DNA of 64,000 nucleotides from JAGTJU01 sp038257535. GTDB lineage: Bacteria; Myxococcota_A; Polyangia; Fen-1088. Below, one piece after another: positions 16,112-25,203 of this stretch. The notes under the pieces are model-generated. The model ran no database searches. It was not told the origin of the DNA and saw only the letters and a list, made by a program, of their open reading frames with translations. Position 1 is the stretch's first letter. Each line of letters opens with the position of its first letter. The stretch is from NCBI GenBank assembly GCA_038257535.1, contig JBBSJE010000002.1, positions 14,432-78,431 on the forward strand. Reading direction: 5' to 3'. Position numbers and translations under genes: made by a program.

Positions 16112-17674
16112 ATGCATACGCTGTGTTTGGCCCGGATCGTGGTGGTCGCGGGGTTCAGTTTCATCGCGACGGCGGTTGTGGCCGCCCCAGCAGACGATGT
16201 GCTGGCTCTGATAAAGTCTGCTTCGGAAGCCTTTGCGCAGCAAAATTGGGATGAGGCGCAAGCGCGATTGTCCGCGGCGCAGCGCCAAGCCGATGCAGCG
16301 GGGTTGGGCCGGGACAAGCTGATGGCACGTATTTTGGTGCATCAAGGCGCTGTACTTGCGGCCGGCGCTGACAAGCCCGGCGAAGCGGTGCTGACGTTTC
16401 GGCGCGCCTTGAAGATCTTTCCGGGCGCCAAGCTGACCTCCACGTTGGCGCGGCCAGAGGTGCTCGAGGCCTTCAAGAAGGCCGTGATTATGGAGCGCGC
16501 AGAACTTGCCGGCGAGGCTGCGCCTGCGCCTGCTGAACCGGCGGCCGAGTCTGTTGCCGTTGCAGCCGCTGCTGCGCCGGAACCCGCAGCCGCTGCTGCG
16601 CCGGAACCCGCTGCCGCGCCTGCGCCCATCCCCACACCTACGCCACCCGAAAAACCAGAGCGTACGGGGCCAGAAGAGCCCGATATGCCCGCCGACATTC
16701 CGCGCCCGCTCTATTGTCCCAATCCCGACGAAGCGCCGCCGCGTCGCAAAGCGGTTCTCCGGTGTGTGGTTCAGCCAGAACTCGATGTGGGCCGCGTGAT
16801 TTTGTATTACCGACTGCCCAACGCCGAAGATTACGAAAAGGTTCCAGCCACCAAAACGCCGCGAGGATGGTACGTGGCGATTGTCCCGGCAAAGGCATTC
16901 AGCGGCCGGCTGTTTCAGTATTATTTCGAGGCGCGAGATCCCACCGATGCTGCGCTGGCCGACAATGGTCGCTACGACAGTCCGAATCTTATGTTCATTC
17001 GTGAAGGGGCGCCACCCGTCACGCACAGCGCGCTTGCCGTGCGCATGGACGATGGCTCTGCGATTCAAACCGAAGACGAAGAAGAGGACGACCCGTTGTC
17101 CCGCCTGACGTCTAACAAACTTTCAGAGGAAGAGAACAGGTTTTGGGTTGCGTTGTCCTTGGGACGCGGGGTTGGCTTTCACGGAACCGCCCAGTTGGAA
17201 TGGTACGGAGAAGAGATCTCGGGCGGCACAAAGAGCGCAAGCTTGTTGCACATTTCGCCGGAGCTCGGTTATCGCGTTTCAAAGCATTTCGCGCTGGCGC
17301 TGCAACTGCGCAGCCAAATTATCACTCACACAGGCAGTGAGCCTGGCATGGGCGGAGGACCTGCGGTGGGCGCCAACGCGGGCCTTGTGCGACTGATCTG
17401 GTACGTGCCGGTGGGCGCGAATTCGAGCTTGCAGATCTCGACTTTGGGAGGCGCAGGGGAGGGCTTTCGCTTGCTGGTTCCTCCCAACGAAGTGCTTATG
17501 CGTAACAGCAGCGACACCATTCGCGGTGGCGCCTTTCTTGTTGGCGCTGGCTTTCATTACGACCAGGGCATCAGCGAGGGCTGGGCGCTGCGCCTTGGCA
17601 TCGAGGTGCTACAGGGCCTGCCAACTGCGGCCACCGTGATCGATTTCGCTCTGGGCGGCGTGCTTCGCTTTTAA
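16112..17674 (+). CDS. Secreted TPR-like protein with C-terminal barrel-like region
   Basis: Function unknown. ATG 16112 is preceded by GAGGAGAGG and starts a signal peptide (IVVVAGFSFIATAVVAA). The N-terminal 120 residues look like helical repeats (SASEAFAQQNWDEAQARLSAAQ). An Ala/Pro linker with a duplicated 24-bp unit follows, then a beta-sandwich-like domain, then about 200 residues with alternating aromatic/polar strands and glycine turns (VGFHGTAQLEWYGEEISGG, YRVSKHFALALQLRSQ, WALRLGIEVLQGLP) ending VLRF. That terminal Phe fits an outer-membrane barrel. Third gene after the lipoprotein and OmpA-like genes. Confidence 0.65.
   Translation: MHTLCLARIVVVAGFSFIATAVVAAPADDVLALIKSASEAFAQQNWDEAQARLSAAQRQADAAGLGRDKLMARILVHQGAVLAAGADKPGEAVLTFRRALKIFPGAKLTSTLARPEVLEAFKKAVIMERAELAGEAAPAPAEPAAESVAVAAAAAPEPAAAAAPEPAAAPAPIPTPTPPEKPERTGPEEPDMPADIPRPLYCPNPDEAPPRRKAVLRCVVQPELDVGRVILYYRLPNAEDYEKVPATKTPRGWYVAIVPAKAFSGRLFQYYFEARDPTDAALADNGRYDSPNLMFIREGAPPVTHSALAVRMDDGSAIQTEDEEEDDPLSRLTSNKLSEEENRFWVALSLGRGVGFHGTAQLEWYGEEISGGTKSASLLHISPELGYRVSKHFALALQLRSQIITHTGSEPGMGGGPAVGANAGLVRLIWYVPVGANSSLQISTLGGAGEGFRLLVPPNEVLMRNSSDTIRGGAFLVGAGFHYDQGISEGWALRLGIEVLQGLPTAATVIDFALGGVLRF
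16562..16609. repeat. Two exact 24-bp tandem copies in an Ala/Pro linker
   Basis: The unit starting gcagccgctgctgcgccgg occurs twice without change at 16562-16585 and 16586-16609. Both copies are in frame and code for Ala/Pro/Glu linker residues. Confidence 0.85.
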
Positions 17675-17685
17675 GCAAACACGCG

Positions 17686-20025
17686 CTAGTCGCACAAATT
17701 GGCGTCCATGAGCGATCGATAGGCTGGAAACCGGCTTGGGTCTTCACCCAGGTTCTTTTTGGCCTGCGCAAACAGGTTCGCCGCCCAGCAACGATCACCG
17801 TGCGACGGCGCGGCCAGGGCCAAAGCCATCCAATGGCTGGTTAGGCGCCGGCTGTTCTGGGCCAACAGCCCCGCCACAAACGCGCCCACGGGGCCCAATG
17901 GGGCTCGTGAACGCATGAGCTTTGTCGACACCTGCATGCCGGAAGCGTTTCCATAACGGGTGAGCAAGCGCCACCACCTCAGGTCATCGTCGGCGCCAAT
18001 GGCGGCGGTGCCCACCTTGGCCAAGGTGGCCGCCAGGGCCGAAGCGCCGCCGCGTGCGTAGGCCGCGCGCGACGCCAAAAGCCTGGTTTCCGTTGCGTAA
18101 GCCTGCTCGGGAATCTGTGCGCTGGCGGCGTCCGGACCCCCTGAAAGGCTGATGGCGAGATCGGCCCACGCACGGCCCGCAAACGCAGGTTGCGCAAGCT
18201 TGTTGAGGCGCACCGCAAAGGATTTGGCTGTTTGGATCTGTCCCAAATTTGTGAAGGCCACGATCGCTTGGCTCAGCCCGCGGGGATCGGTGACGGCATC
18301 GGCTTTGGCCTTAGCCACAAACTCTAGCGCCTGCGCGCGATGCCCCGCTCTGCGTGCGGCGCTGGCCGCGTGAACCTGGCAATCCAGCAGAAGGTTGGGC
18401 AGCATGTCGGGGGTGCACGTCATCGGGGAGGGTGTTCGCTCCGCATGCAGCGCCACTTGGGCTTGCGCCACCAATCTTTGCAGCCGCGGGTGGCTGGGCG
18501 TGCGCGCGACCAGCGGCGCCAGCAAATGCATGGCTTCTGCGGGTCGCCCATCGTCGATCGCCAACTCGCTCGCGAGCAACGCCACCAGATGTCCGGTGGT
18601 GGGCAGCTGGGCCACTTGTTCGCGGGCGGCATCCAGATTCCCCATTCGCTGCAGCAGACGTGCTTGCGCCACGGGCACCCACGGCGCTTGCGCGTCGGCC
18701 GGTCGGGCGCCTTGAATCAGGGCGCGGGCCTGTTCCACGCGGCCGTGGCCAAGCGCGCTTAACGTTTGCGCGGCCACCGCGGCATCCGCCAGCGATGCCG
18801 TTAACCCCTCGGGCCACCGCGCCGGCGTGTCTATGTCTTTGTTGTCCATGGTGAGACCGTAATCCACCAGCAGCAAACCCCGGGCCAAATGCGTGAAAAC
18901 CAGCGCCGAGGGCTCGTCTAGCTGCTGCGCTTTTTCAACAGCGTCTCGCAGCGAAGCGGGTGTGGCCAACATCAGCGACTCGATGAGGCCGCTTGCGGAA
19001 TGGAGCGCCTCGGCGCTGATTGGCTGCGTTGCAGAAGCCACCTCTTGGGGCGCGTGAGGTTTTGGGGACACCAGCAGCCACTTCAGGCCTAAAAAACCCA
19101 AGCACGCCGTAGCGAAAAGCCCCGCTGCCAGCACCGCGCCCTTGTGCCACCGCTGGCGCCAATGTCGATCGAGTAAGGGAATGCCCTGCCAGGTGACCGG
19201 GGGCGTGCGCTCAACCGCCGTGGGCTCCCCCGTGGGCTGCTGCAACACATTGATCATCGCGCTTTCGGTGTAGGCGGGAACAAGCGCGTTCGAGCTGCGG
19301 GGGGCGGCGGCGGGCCACTCAAGCGTGGCGCGCTTGCCCTGCGCCGGCGCCCCCGAAGCGAGGGGCATCGGGGTGCTCTTGGGGACCCGGATGAAGTCGG
19401 GCCGCGCGTAAAGCGGGGTCTCTGGGGGCGCGATGCCCGTGGGGGTGGGATCTTCTTCCGTAAGGCGATTGCGACGTTCTTTTGGCGACAAACCCTGCGC
19501 AGGGATGGGGGGCAAGGTTGGGCGAGGCATTTCCGCCAAATTCATGGCCCGCGTGGTTGAATCATCGGCCACCACCTGGGCCCGCTCGCCGCTTTGGCCC
19601 GCCAACCGTTGCAACTGGCCAATGCGACGATTGGCCGGCGACAACATCGCGGCCTGGTTCAGCACAGCCCGAGCGCGTGCCCATAGCCCCTGGCGAACCA
19701 AAACTTCGGCCAGCCACCGATAAGCCGCCACAGAGGCGGGGTATTGAATGGTGGTGGCGCGCAGGACATCTGCGGCTTCACTCAAGCGCTCTTGCTCGAA
19801 CAGCACCCGTCCCAGCAAAACGCGCGCGCCAGAGAACTGCGGATGCTGATGCACGAGCCACCGCGCGATGGTCTCGGCTTCCATCGTGCGGCCAGCGTCG
19901 CATAAAGCATGGGCCGCCGACGCCAAAGCGGCCGGCTCCGGAGACGCGCCCGCGGGAACGGGAGCGCGTATCGGAATCGATGCCTCCGAACCCACGGCGC
20001 GACTATATGCGCCCTGGGTTGCCAC
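17686..20025 (-). CDS. Large TPR-repeat protein with one membrane helix
   Basis: A 779-residue protein of unknown role. Residues of about 25-130 are TPR repeats (ARVLLGRVLFEQERLSEAADVLRA, YRWLAEVLVRQGLWARARAVLNQA). A Pro-rich linker follows, then one transmembrane helix near residue 300 (AVLAAGLFATACLGFLGLKWLLV), then about 450 residues of further helical repeats. This places the N-terminal TPRs in the cytoplasm and the large C-terminal part in the periplasm, or the reverse. It lies in the same direction as the discoidin-like, kinase and FHA genes. It converges on the barrel-like gene with an 11-base gap. Confidence 0.7.
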   Translation of the reverse strand: MATQGAYSRAVGSEASIPIRAPVPAGASPEPAALASAAHALCDAGRTMEAETIARWLVHQHPQFSGARVLLGRVLFEQERLSEAADVLRATTIQYPASVAAYRWLAEVLVRQGLWARARAVLNQAAMLSPANRRIGQLQRLAGQSGERAQVVADDSTTRAMNLAEMPRPTLPPIPAQGLSPKERRNRLTEEDPTPTGIAPPETPLYARPDFIRVPKSTPMPLASGAPAQGKRATLEWPAAAPRSSNALVPAYTESAMINVLQQPTGEPTAVERTPPVTWQGIPLLDRHWRQRWHKGAVLAAGLFATACLGFLGLKWLLVSPKPHAPQEVASATQPISAEALHSASGLIESLMLATPASLRDAVEKAQQLDEPSALVFTHLARGLLLVDYGLTMDNKDIDTPARWPEGLTASLADAAVAAQTLSALGHGRVEQARALIQGARPADAQAPWVPVAQARLLQRMGNLDAAREQVAQLPTTGHLVALLASELAIDDGRPAEAMHLLAPLVARTPSHPRLQRLVAQAQVALHAERTPSPMTCTPDMLPNLLLDCQVHAASAARRAGHRAQALEFVAKAKADAVTDPRGLSQAIVAFTNLGQIQTAKSFAVRLNKLAQPAFAGRAWADLAISLSGGPDAASAQIPEQAYATETRLLASRAAYARGGASALAATLAKVGTAAIGADDDLRWWRLLTRYGNASGMQVSTKLMRSRAPLGPVGAFVAGLLAQNSRRLTSHWMALALAAPSHGDRCWAANLFAQAKKNLGEDPSRFPAYRSLMDANLCD

Positions 20026-20134
20026 CGAAAATTTTTTCCGCGGTGAACGTCAATTCGTACCTGCGGAAGGCTCGTTACGCCGTGCTCCAAGCATATCCAA
20101 TTTCACCATAAAATTATGGTTTGACATGGGGGGC

Positions 20135-20935
20135 CTAGCCACCCGACGGGGTGGGGGAAGGCGTTTTGCGTTGGCTCAAATACCACTTAACGGCAATCGC
20201 GCCTGCAATCACCATGGCCCAAAGGGTAAGCGACTCCACCTGCTGAAAGTCGGGATACAACATCACGAGTTCCCGCCTGACCACGATCAACAAAGCCAGT
20301 GGTAGGCAAGCGGCCAAAGCCGTCCATAAGCGCCGCCGGCTCGAGAATACAAAGATGAGAAGCACGGTGGCGGCCGTGAACCAAAGCGCCATGGATGCGA
20401 TGACATCGTGAACCGCGGTGCCACTTTCGCGCTGAAGTTCGTTTGGCCACGGGGTGGGGCACACGTCGTATATCCCCATTTCCGAGACGCTGTACGAGCC
20501 ATCGCCGCCGCGGGCCTGCACCCGCACGAAACGGGCGGTGGCCACCAACTTCAACGTGCGCGTGCGCATGCCCGCTCCGGGAACCCCGGCCGCGACGAAC
20601 ATAGGGAAGAACTTGTCGCCGTTGATGGAGCCTTCCACGTGGTAGCTGTCGTCGTTGTCACCCTGCAAAAATGCGCAACGAATGGGCCGCGGGCCGCCCA
20701 GATCATAAATTGCGTAGGCGTCGCGGTTGCGTAGCCGGGCGCTGTGCTGGGTTAGCCAGAACTCGCCTTCGGCAACGGCCACGCCATTTGTAAGCTGCGA
20801 TGCCCCCACAACGCCCGCCGAAGCCACCGGCTGTTTGCCCCGCAGAAGGTTGCCCGTCTGCACCTGCGCTTGCACAGCCCCCGTTGTCAAAACGGTGAAT
20901 GCAACCAGAGCCGCGCGTATCCAAAACATCAGCAT
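20135..20935 (-). CDS. Exported discoidin-like domain protein with C-terminal membrane helices
   Basis: Signal peptide (FWIRAALVAFTVLTTGAVQA) then a domain resembling F5/8 type C (discoidin): LLRGKQPVASAGVVGASQLTNG, YAIYDLGGPRPIRCAFLQGDND, SYHVEGSINGDKFFPMFVA and RFVRVQARGGDGSYSVSEMGIY. Two or three hydrophobic segments follow (MALWFTAATVLLIFVFSS, LWTALAACLPLALLIVV, LWAMVIAGAIAVKWYL). Discoidin folds bind sugars or lipids, so a periplasmic sensor or surface-recognition role is plausible but not shown. The kinase gene ends only 12 bases upstream of it, suggesting co-transcription. Confidence 0.6.
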   Translation of the reverse strand: MLMFWIRAALVAFTVLTTGAVQAQVQTGNLLRGKQPVASAGVVGASQLTNGVAVAEGEFWLTQHSARLRNRDAYAIYDLGGPRPIRCAFLQGDNDDSYHVEGSINGDKFFPMFVAAGVPGAGMRTRTLKLVATARFVRVQARGGDGSYSVSEMGIYDVCPTPWPNELQRESGTAVHDVIASMALWFTAATVLLIFVFSSRRRLWTALAACLPLALLIVVRRELVMLYPDFQQVESLTLWAMVIAGAIAVKWYLSQRKTPSPTPSGG

Positions 20936-20947
20936 GGGGGCGGGATA

Positions 20948-22132
20948 CTAACCCATAACTTCCAGCACTTGCGCTGCGGATTCGGGTCGCCGCTCTGGAT
21001 CTTCCACAGTGGTCCACTGCACCACGCGCAGCAGCTGGCCGCGTGCCGTTGCGAGATGCGCCACCGCTTCGGGCGGCAAGGCCGGTGCGGCAAAGCGTCC
21101 GCTGGTGAGATCGGCGCGTGTGCGCATGGGCCGCCCAGCCGCCATCTCCCAAATCATGGCCCCGAGTGCAAACAGATCCGTGTTGATTGTAGATGGGGCG
21201 CCCCGCAACTGCTCAGGCGCGAAATAAAGCGGCGTTCCGGCCGGCCCAGCCGCCGCCGGGTCGATGGCCATGAGGCGCGCCACACCAAAGTCGCCCAGAA
21301 CTGGCACGCCTCGCTCGCGCAGCAAGATGTTTCGAGGCTTGAGATCTCCATGGACGAGGCCTGCGCTATGCACATGCGAAAGGATGCCGAGCAGCCCTCG
21401 GGTCAAGCTTTCAATTTCGCCCACGGGCAACGGTGCGCCCTCGCTCTGAGCTCCCAGCTGCGTGAGGCGGTGTCGCAAAGTACCCAGCGGCAAATACTCC
21501 ATCGCCAAGCTGCGGGTGCTCTCGTCCAGGTCGTAAATGGCCACAACCCCGGGGTGGCGTAGCGCCGCCGCCATGCGCGCCTCGCGGAAGAACCGTTGCC
21601 GAAACTCAACTCGCGTGGCCGCACCCAAAAACGGGTGCAAAACCTTGAGGGCCACGTGCAAATCTAGATGCGCGTCGCGGGCCAAAAACACGGTCGACGT
21701 GCCGCCCCGCCCCAGTTCCGCCAAGATCTCGTAGCGTGACGCCACCACACCTTCAGGTGACATCAAAGTGGCGTCGGCGCGCCGGGCGAGCGGCACATTG
21801 GGCACAAGCGTTTTGTGCAGCCGCGCCAGATGGGCCCGCGCCGCCGGATGGTCAACGTCAAGGGCCAGCAGCTGTTCCCACAGCACGGTGGCTTCGTCTT
21901 GGCGACCCGCCAGTTCGTGAATTTGCGCCAACAGCGAAACCGCCTGCGTCCACACGCTGTCATCGCGCGACGCTGTGAGGCTGCCAAGCAGGGTCTGCGC
22001 CGATGAATGTTCTTGCGCGCGCACAAGCGCATGCGCCAAACGAAGCTTCACCCCTTCGTCCGCGGGAGACGCTGCTAGACGCGCGCGCAGCTTGTCGAGA
22101 GCGTCGGGATCGTCCGCGGTTTGATGAGTCAC
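20948..22132 (-). CDS. Cytoplasmic Ser/Thr protein kinase with N-terminal TPR region
   Basis: Hanks-type kinase. Residues 10-115 are TPR-like helices; the kinase domain runs from Tyr134 (YEILAELGRGGTSTVFLARD, Gly-rich loop) with Lys163 (ALKVL) to the C-terminus. The catalytic loop is HGDLKPRN (261-268) and the Mg2+ motif DFG (281-283). The usual HRD is HGD here, making it a non-RD kinase that may not need activation-loop phosphorylation. No transmembrane helix follows, unlike PknB-type receptors. The start codon overlaps the FHA gene stop (ATGA), so the two are coupled; FHA domains bind phosphothreonine. Confidence 0.9.
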   Translation of the reverse strand: MTHQTADDPDALDKLRARLAASPADEGVKLRLAHALVRAQEHSSAQTLLGSLTASRDDSVWTQAVSLLAQIHELAGRQDEATVLWEQLLALDVDHPAARAHLARLHKTLVPNVPLARRADATLMSPEGVVASRYEILAELGRGGTSTVFLARDAHLDLHVALKVLHPFLGAATRVEFRQRFFREARMAAALRHPGVVAIYDLDESTRSLAMEYLPLGTLRHRLTQLGAQSEGAPLPVGEIESLTRGLLGILSHVHSAGLVHGDLKPRNILLRERGVPVLGDFGVARLMAIDPAAAGPAGTPLYFAPEQLRGAPSTINTDLFALGAMIWEMAAGRPMRTRADLTSGRFAAPALPPEAVAHLATARGQLLRVVQWTTVEDPERRPESAAQVLEVMG

Positions 22133-23355
22133 ATCAGCACTTCAAGCACAAGGGTGGGCTGGCGTTGATCGTCCAGCAGCTCGATCACATCGCCCGCCAT
22201 CAGGTCGCATCCCAAGCCCACTAGGTTCCCAGCGACACGCAAAGGTCGGCTGGCCAGGCGTTCAAGCCGCGCCACGCCGCCCTCAAGCTGTAGCACAAGC
22301 CCCTCGGCTTCTGGGAAGGCCGCATGCAACGGCATGGGGCTTTCGCCCACGAAAGATTTCTGGTTTCGATCAAGCCCGGTCAACCCCACAATTTTCGCCA
22401 AAACGGCCGTGGCCTCCACACGCAGCCGGCACGCTTTGCCCAAACCCAGCTCCATTTCGTTGGCCAAGGGAACGCGACCCACCAAACGCGCGTGCGCCAC
22501 TGTGGTGCCCGCCCGGCTGCCGGCATCTTCGATCACCATGCGGCCGTTGTCCGATACGATGATCGCGTGCTTTCTCGACACGCCCAGATCGCGCAGGGGC
22601 AGCTCGCATCCTGGATCGCGGCCCATCACCGCCGGCAACCCAGCGAACCTCACGCCTATTTTGTTCTGCCCCCGCGCCACCATTGTTAAGGCGCGGCCAC
22701 GGCATAGCCGCCGGCCTAGCTCGTGAAATGCGTTTGTGAGCCCGCTGGCGGTCAATAGCTCGGCGGTGGCATTCTGCAGGAGCACGAATGCCGCCAAGCG
22801 CTCGCCTGCTTCCATCAGCGTTTGCACCTTTCGGGTCAACTGCGAGGCCGCCAGCCGCTGGCCGCGGCTGTTTTCGATCCGGTCATGACAGGCTTCCATT
22901 CGCTCCAGGTCGCCGGTGGCGCCATAGGCATCGGCCGCCCGCATATCTTCGTGGGCGCGCTCGAACAGCACGGCCGCTCGCCTTGGCTCGCCCGCCGCCA
23001 TCATCAATTCTGCGGCCAAAACCATGAGTTCACGCTCCGGAGCTGTGAGCGGATCGTGCTTGAGCCGCTTGGCGATCGCACTGCCCGCCAGCGTTCTTAG
23101 CGTGGCAATTTCCCGGATCACACTGGCGCGCCGGCTGCGCGCTTCAGGGATCCGCGCCAGCGCCCGGTCAATGGCGCGCGCCGCGCTGGCCAGCTCTTCT
23201 ACAGGAATCACGTCCATCGTGGCATGGGTGAGCAGCATGTCCACTCCACTCCAGCTGCGCTCCTCAACCAATCGCTCTGCCAACCGCGCCAAGCGCCCCA
23301 CATTGGCTGCGGCTTCGATTTGCGCGGGCGAGAGGAGCAACAGTTCCTCGGCCAT
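22129..23355 (-). CDS. FHA-domain protein
   Basis: The C-terminal half carries a forkhead-associated domain: AVMGRDPGCELPLRDLGVSRKH shows the conserved Gly-Arg and Ser-Arg-Lys-His, followed by MVIEDAGSRAGTTV. Such domains bind phosphothreonine peptides. The N-terminal 220 residues are helical and repeat-like. The gene is coupled to the downstream Ser/Thr kinase by a four-base overlap, so it is a natural partner or substrate of that kinase. ATG 23355 is preferred over a TTG at 23379; no clear ribosome-binding site supports either. Confidence 0.85.
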   Translation of the reverse strand: MAEELLLLSPAQIEAAANVGRLARLAERLVEERSWSGVDMLLTHATMDVIPVEELASAARAIDRALARIPEARSRRASVIREIATLRTLAGSAIAKRLKHDPLTAPERELMVLAAELMMAAGEPRRAAVLFERAHEDMRAADAYGATGDLERMEACHDRIENSRGQRLAASQLTRKVQTLMEAGERLAAFVLLQNATAELLTASGLTNAFHELGRRLCRGRALTMVARGQNKIGVRFAGLPAVMGRDPGCELPLRDLGVSRKHAIIVSDNGRMVIEDAGSRAGTTVAHARLVGRVPLANEMELGLGKACRLRVEATAVLAKIVGLTGLDRNQKSFVGESPMPLHAAFPEAEGLVLQLEGGVARLERLASRPLRVAGNLVGLGCDLMAGDVIELLDDQRQPTLVLEVLM

Positions 23356-23415
23356 GCGTTCATCATAGCGCAGCGGCAACCGGAGCGCGCCGGCCTAGCG
23401 ACATGAGCGGGCCGC

Positions 23416-24036
23416 TTAAGCCTGTTTGATTCGCCGAACCAGCTCGCGCAGCCGCCGGGAACCGCCGCCCTCCCGGAACAGAAACCGGATGCCCGTGCCG
23501 TCATCGCCCGCGTGGTACAGCACGCGCCCCGCCAGGTCCATGGGCGATGCGCCCCCTGGTGGAAGAAATTCCAACACCACATCGGTGCCAATGGGCGGCT
23601 GGGCGATGCCCCCCACCAAAGCACCGCTTACGCTGATTTCGCGCAGCTCGGCCTCCAAGGTGGCCGGCTGTGCGTCCAGCCGTAGCTTGGCCGCAAGCGC
23701 CACCGGCAACCGCGTGTGCTTCCGCCGGGGTGTTGGTGGCCGCACCCCTTTGAGGGTTTCGATCACAAACTCCACCTTTTGCGCCTCGCTGGGATCAAAC
23801 CTAACGGTGGCCCCTGCGCGCACGCGCAAACGTGGCAGCGCCTGCCGCCAACTCACCACACTACCTTTAATCATCACGCGGTTGGGAAGCGCCTTGCAAA
23901 CCAGCTCAACGACCACCGGAACCTCGCAATCGAGTTTCGTGGTTGTTGGACAAAAAACTTGCGTTCCGTCCTCATTGGTTTGAAGAGCGCCTTCAAACTC
24001 CTCCGCGTCCTGGCATCGCAGCCTCAGGATGTTCAA
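23416..24036 (-). CDS. PilZ-domain protein (candidate c-di-GMP receptor)
   Basis: The C-terminal half has the PilZ signature: RKHTRLPVALAAKL (the RxxxR motif that grips c-di-GMP) and EISVSGALVGG (D/NxSxxG, with Glu-Ile-Ser in place of Asp). A preceding beta-rich region (residues 1-90) may be a YcgR-N-like or second PilZ-like domain. No membrane segment. It reads in the same direction as the FHA-kinase pair, 60 bases upstream, and may share their transcript, linking c-di-GMP and phosphothreonine signalling. Confidence 0.82.
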   Translation of the reverse strand: MNILRLRCQDAEEFEGALQTNEDGTQVFCPTTTKLDCEVPVVVELVCKALPNRVMIKGSVVSWRQALPRLRVRAGATVRFDPSEAQKVEFVIETLKGVRPPTPRRKHTRLPVALAAKLRLDAQPATLEAELREISVSGALVGGIAQPPIGTDVVLEFLPPGGASPMDLAGRVLYHAGDDGTGIRFLFREGGGSRRLRELVRRIKQA

Positions 24037-24093
24037 GCGTCCGCCTCACTATGGCCCTAGGTCCTTCTGTGTACTAGCTTTGTTAACTGCGTT

Positions 24094-24990
24094 ATGTCAA
24101 TCCGTGTTTACATCTCCGGTCAAATTGTCGAGCCCGAGTTCGCGAAAGTCTCAGTTTTCGACCGCGGATTCCTATACGGGGACAGTGTTTACGAGACACT
24201 GGGCACCGTGAACGGGCGGTTGTTCGCTTTAGAAGAACATCTGGACCGACTGGCCCGCTCGGCCCATAGCGTTGGAATGAGTTTGCCGTCCCGGGAAAAC
24301 ATCGTGGCCGCCGTTCGCGCCACCGTGGCGGCCGCAGGAAATCCCGAATCCCGCGTGCGCATCGTGGTCACCCGCGGAGTGGGCCAGTCGGGAAACCTTG
24401 ACCCCATGTCGGCGCAGGACCCTCAGCTGATTGTCATCGTTCAGCCTTTGAACGCGCCCGCCCCCGAGCTTTACGAATCCGGCGTGGCGGTCGAGATCGT
24501 CTCCATCACCCGCAACCACCCGGGCGCGCTGGATCCCTCAGTGAAGTCAGGAAACTACCTAAACAATGTGCTGGCGGTGGGCCAAGCCCGCGCCCGGCGG
24601 CCAGGGGTGCATGAAGCGATTCTTTGCTCACCAGACGGATTTGTGGCCGAAGGCGCAACCAGCAACGTGTTTGCGGTGGCGGGTGGCGTGTTGCTGACGC
24701 CAGCTCTGTCCGTGGGCATCTTGGCCGGAATCACCCGCGGCAAAGTGCTAGCGCTCGCGCGCGCAGAAGGCCTTCCTTGCGTGGAAACCCGATTTTCACC
24801 CGATGACCTTCGCGGCGCCGATGAGGCCTTTGTCACCAGCGCTGCCCGAGGCATTTTGCCCGTGACCCAAATTGACGGCGCTCCCGTTGGGGCGGGCCTA
24901 CCTGGGCCGGTGACCCGCAAGCTAATGCAGGCCTACCGGCGGCTTCTAGATCAGGAACTTTCCGCCCAAGCGGGGCAGGGGGCCTCTTAG
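24094..24990 (+). CDS. PLP-dependent aminotransferase, class IV
   Basis: Fold-type IV aminotransferase, the family of branched-chain aminotransferase (IlvE), D-amino-acid aminotransferase and 4-amino-4-deoxychorismate lyase. It shows DRGFLYGDSVYETLG (residues 23-37), the PLP-binding Lys151 in VKSGNYLNNVLA, and EGATSNVFAV. At 298 residues it fits IlvE or Dat. The YLNNVLA stretch after the lysine is common in IlvE/Dat-type members, but substrate cannot be fixed by eye. It is followed immediately by a small membrane-protein gene. Confidence 0.88.
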   Translation: MSIRVYISGQIVEPEFAKVSVFDRGFLYGDSVYETLGTVNGRLFALEEHLDRLARSAHSVGMSLPSRENIVAAVRATVAAAGNPESRVRIVVTRGVGQSGNLDPMSAQDPQLIVIVQPLNAPAPELYESGVAVEIVSITRNHPGALDPSVKSGNYLNNVLAVGQARARRPGVHEAILCSPDGFVAEGATSNVFAVAGGVLLTPALSVGILAGITRGKVLALARAEGLPCVETRFSPDDLRGADEAFVTSAARGILPVTQIDGAPVGAGLPGPVTRKLMQAYRRLLDQELSAQAGQGAS

Positions 24991-25200
24991 ATGCAAACCT
25001 TTTTCTTACTCAGCGGCATCATCTTGATTGTCAGTGGCGTGCTGCAAGCGCTGGTGCGCCCCCGCGTGCAGGGGGAAACCACTTTGGCGCGCGTGCTGAG
25101 CCGGTCCACTCTGCGCGCCCTGGTGTTCGTGACGGTGGGGGTGGTGGGCATCTTGGTGGGGGTGGGGGTGTTGCAATTGCCCCAACCCCCCAGCCGCTAG
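24991..25200 (+). CDS. Small membrane protein with two helices (69 aa)
   Basis: The ATG directly abuts the aminotransferase stop codon, so it is translationally coupled. Two hydrophobic helices (TFFLLSGIILIVSGVLQALV and LVFVTVGVVGILVGVGVLQL) are joined by a short polar loop. No known family is recognised. It converges with the heme-binding protein gene with a gap of three bases. Confidence 0.6.
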   Translation: MQTFFLLSGIILIVSGVLQALVRPRVQGETTLARVLSRSTLRALVFVTVGVVGILVGVGVLQLPQPPSR

Positions 25201-25203
25201 GCC

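Noticed and set aside
16135..17068. Long minus-strand frame opposite the TPR-barrel gene
   Set aside because: The plus-strand gene has a signal peptide, SD and barrel-like strands; the opposite frame has none.
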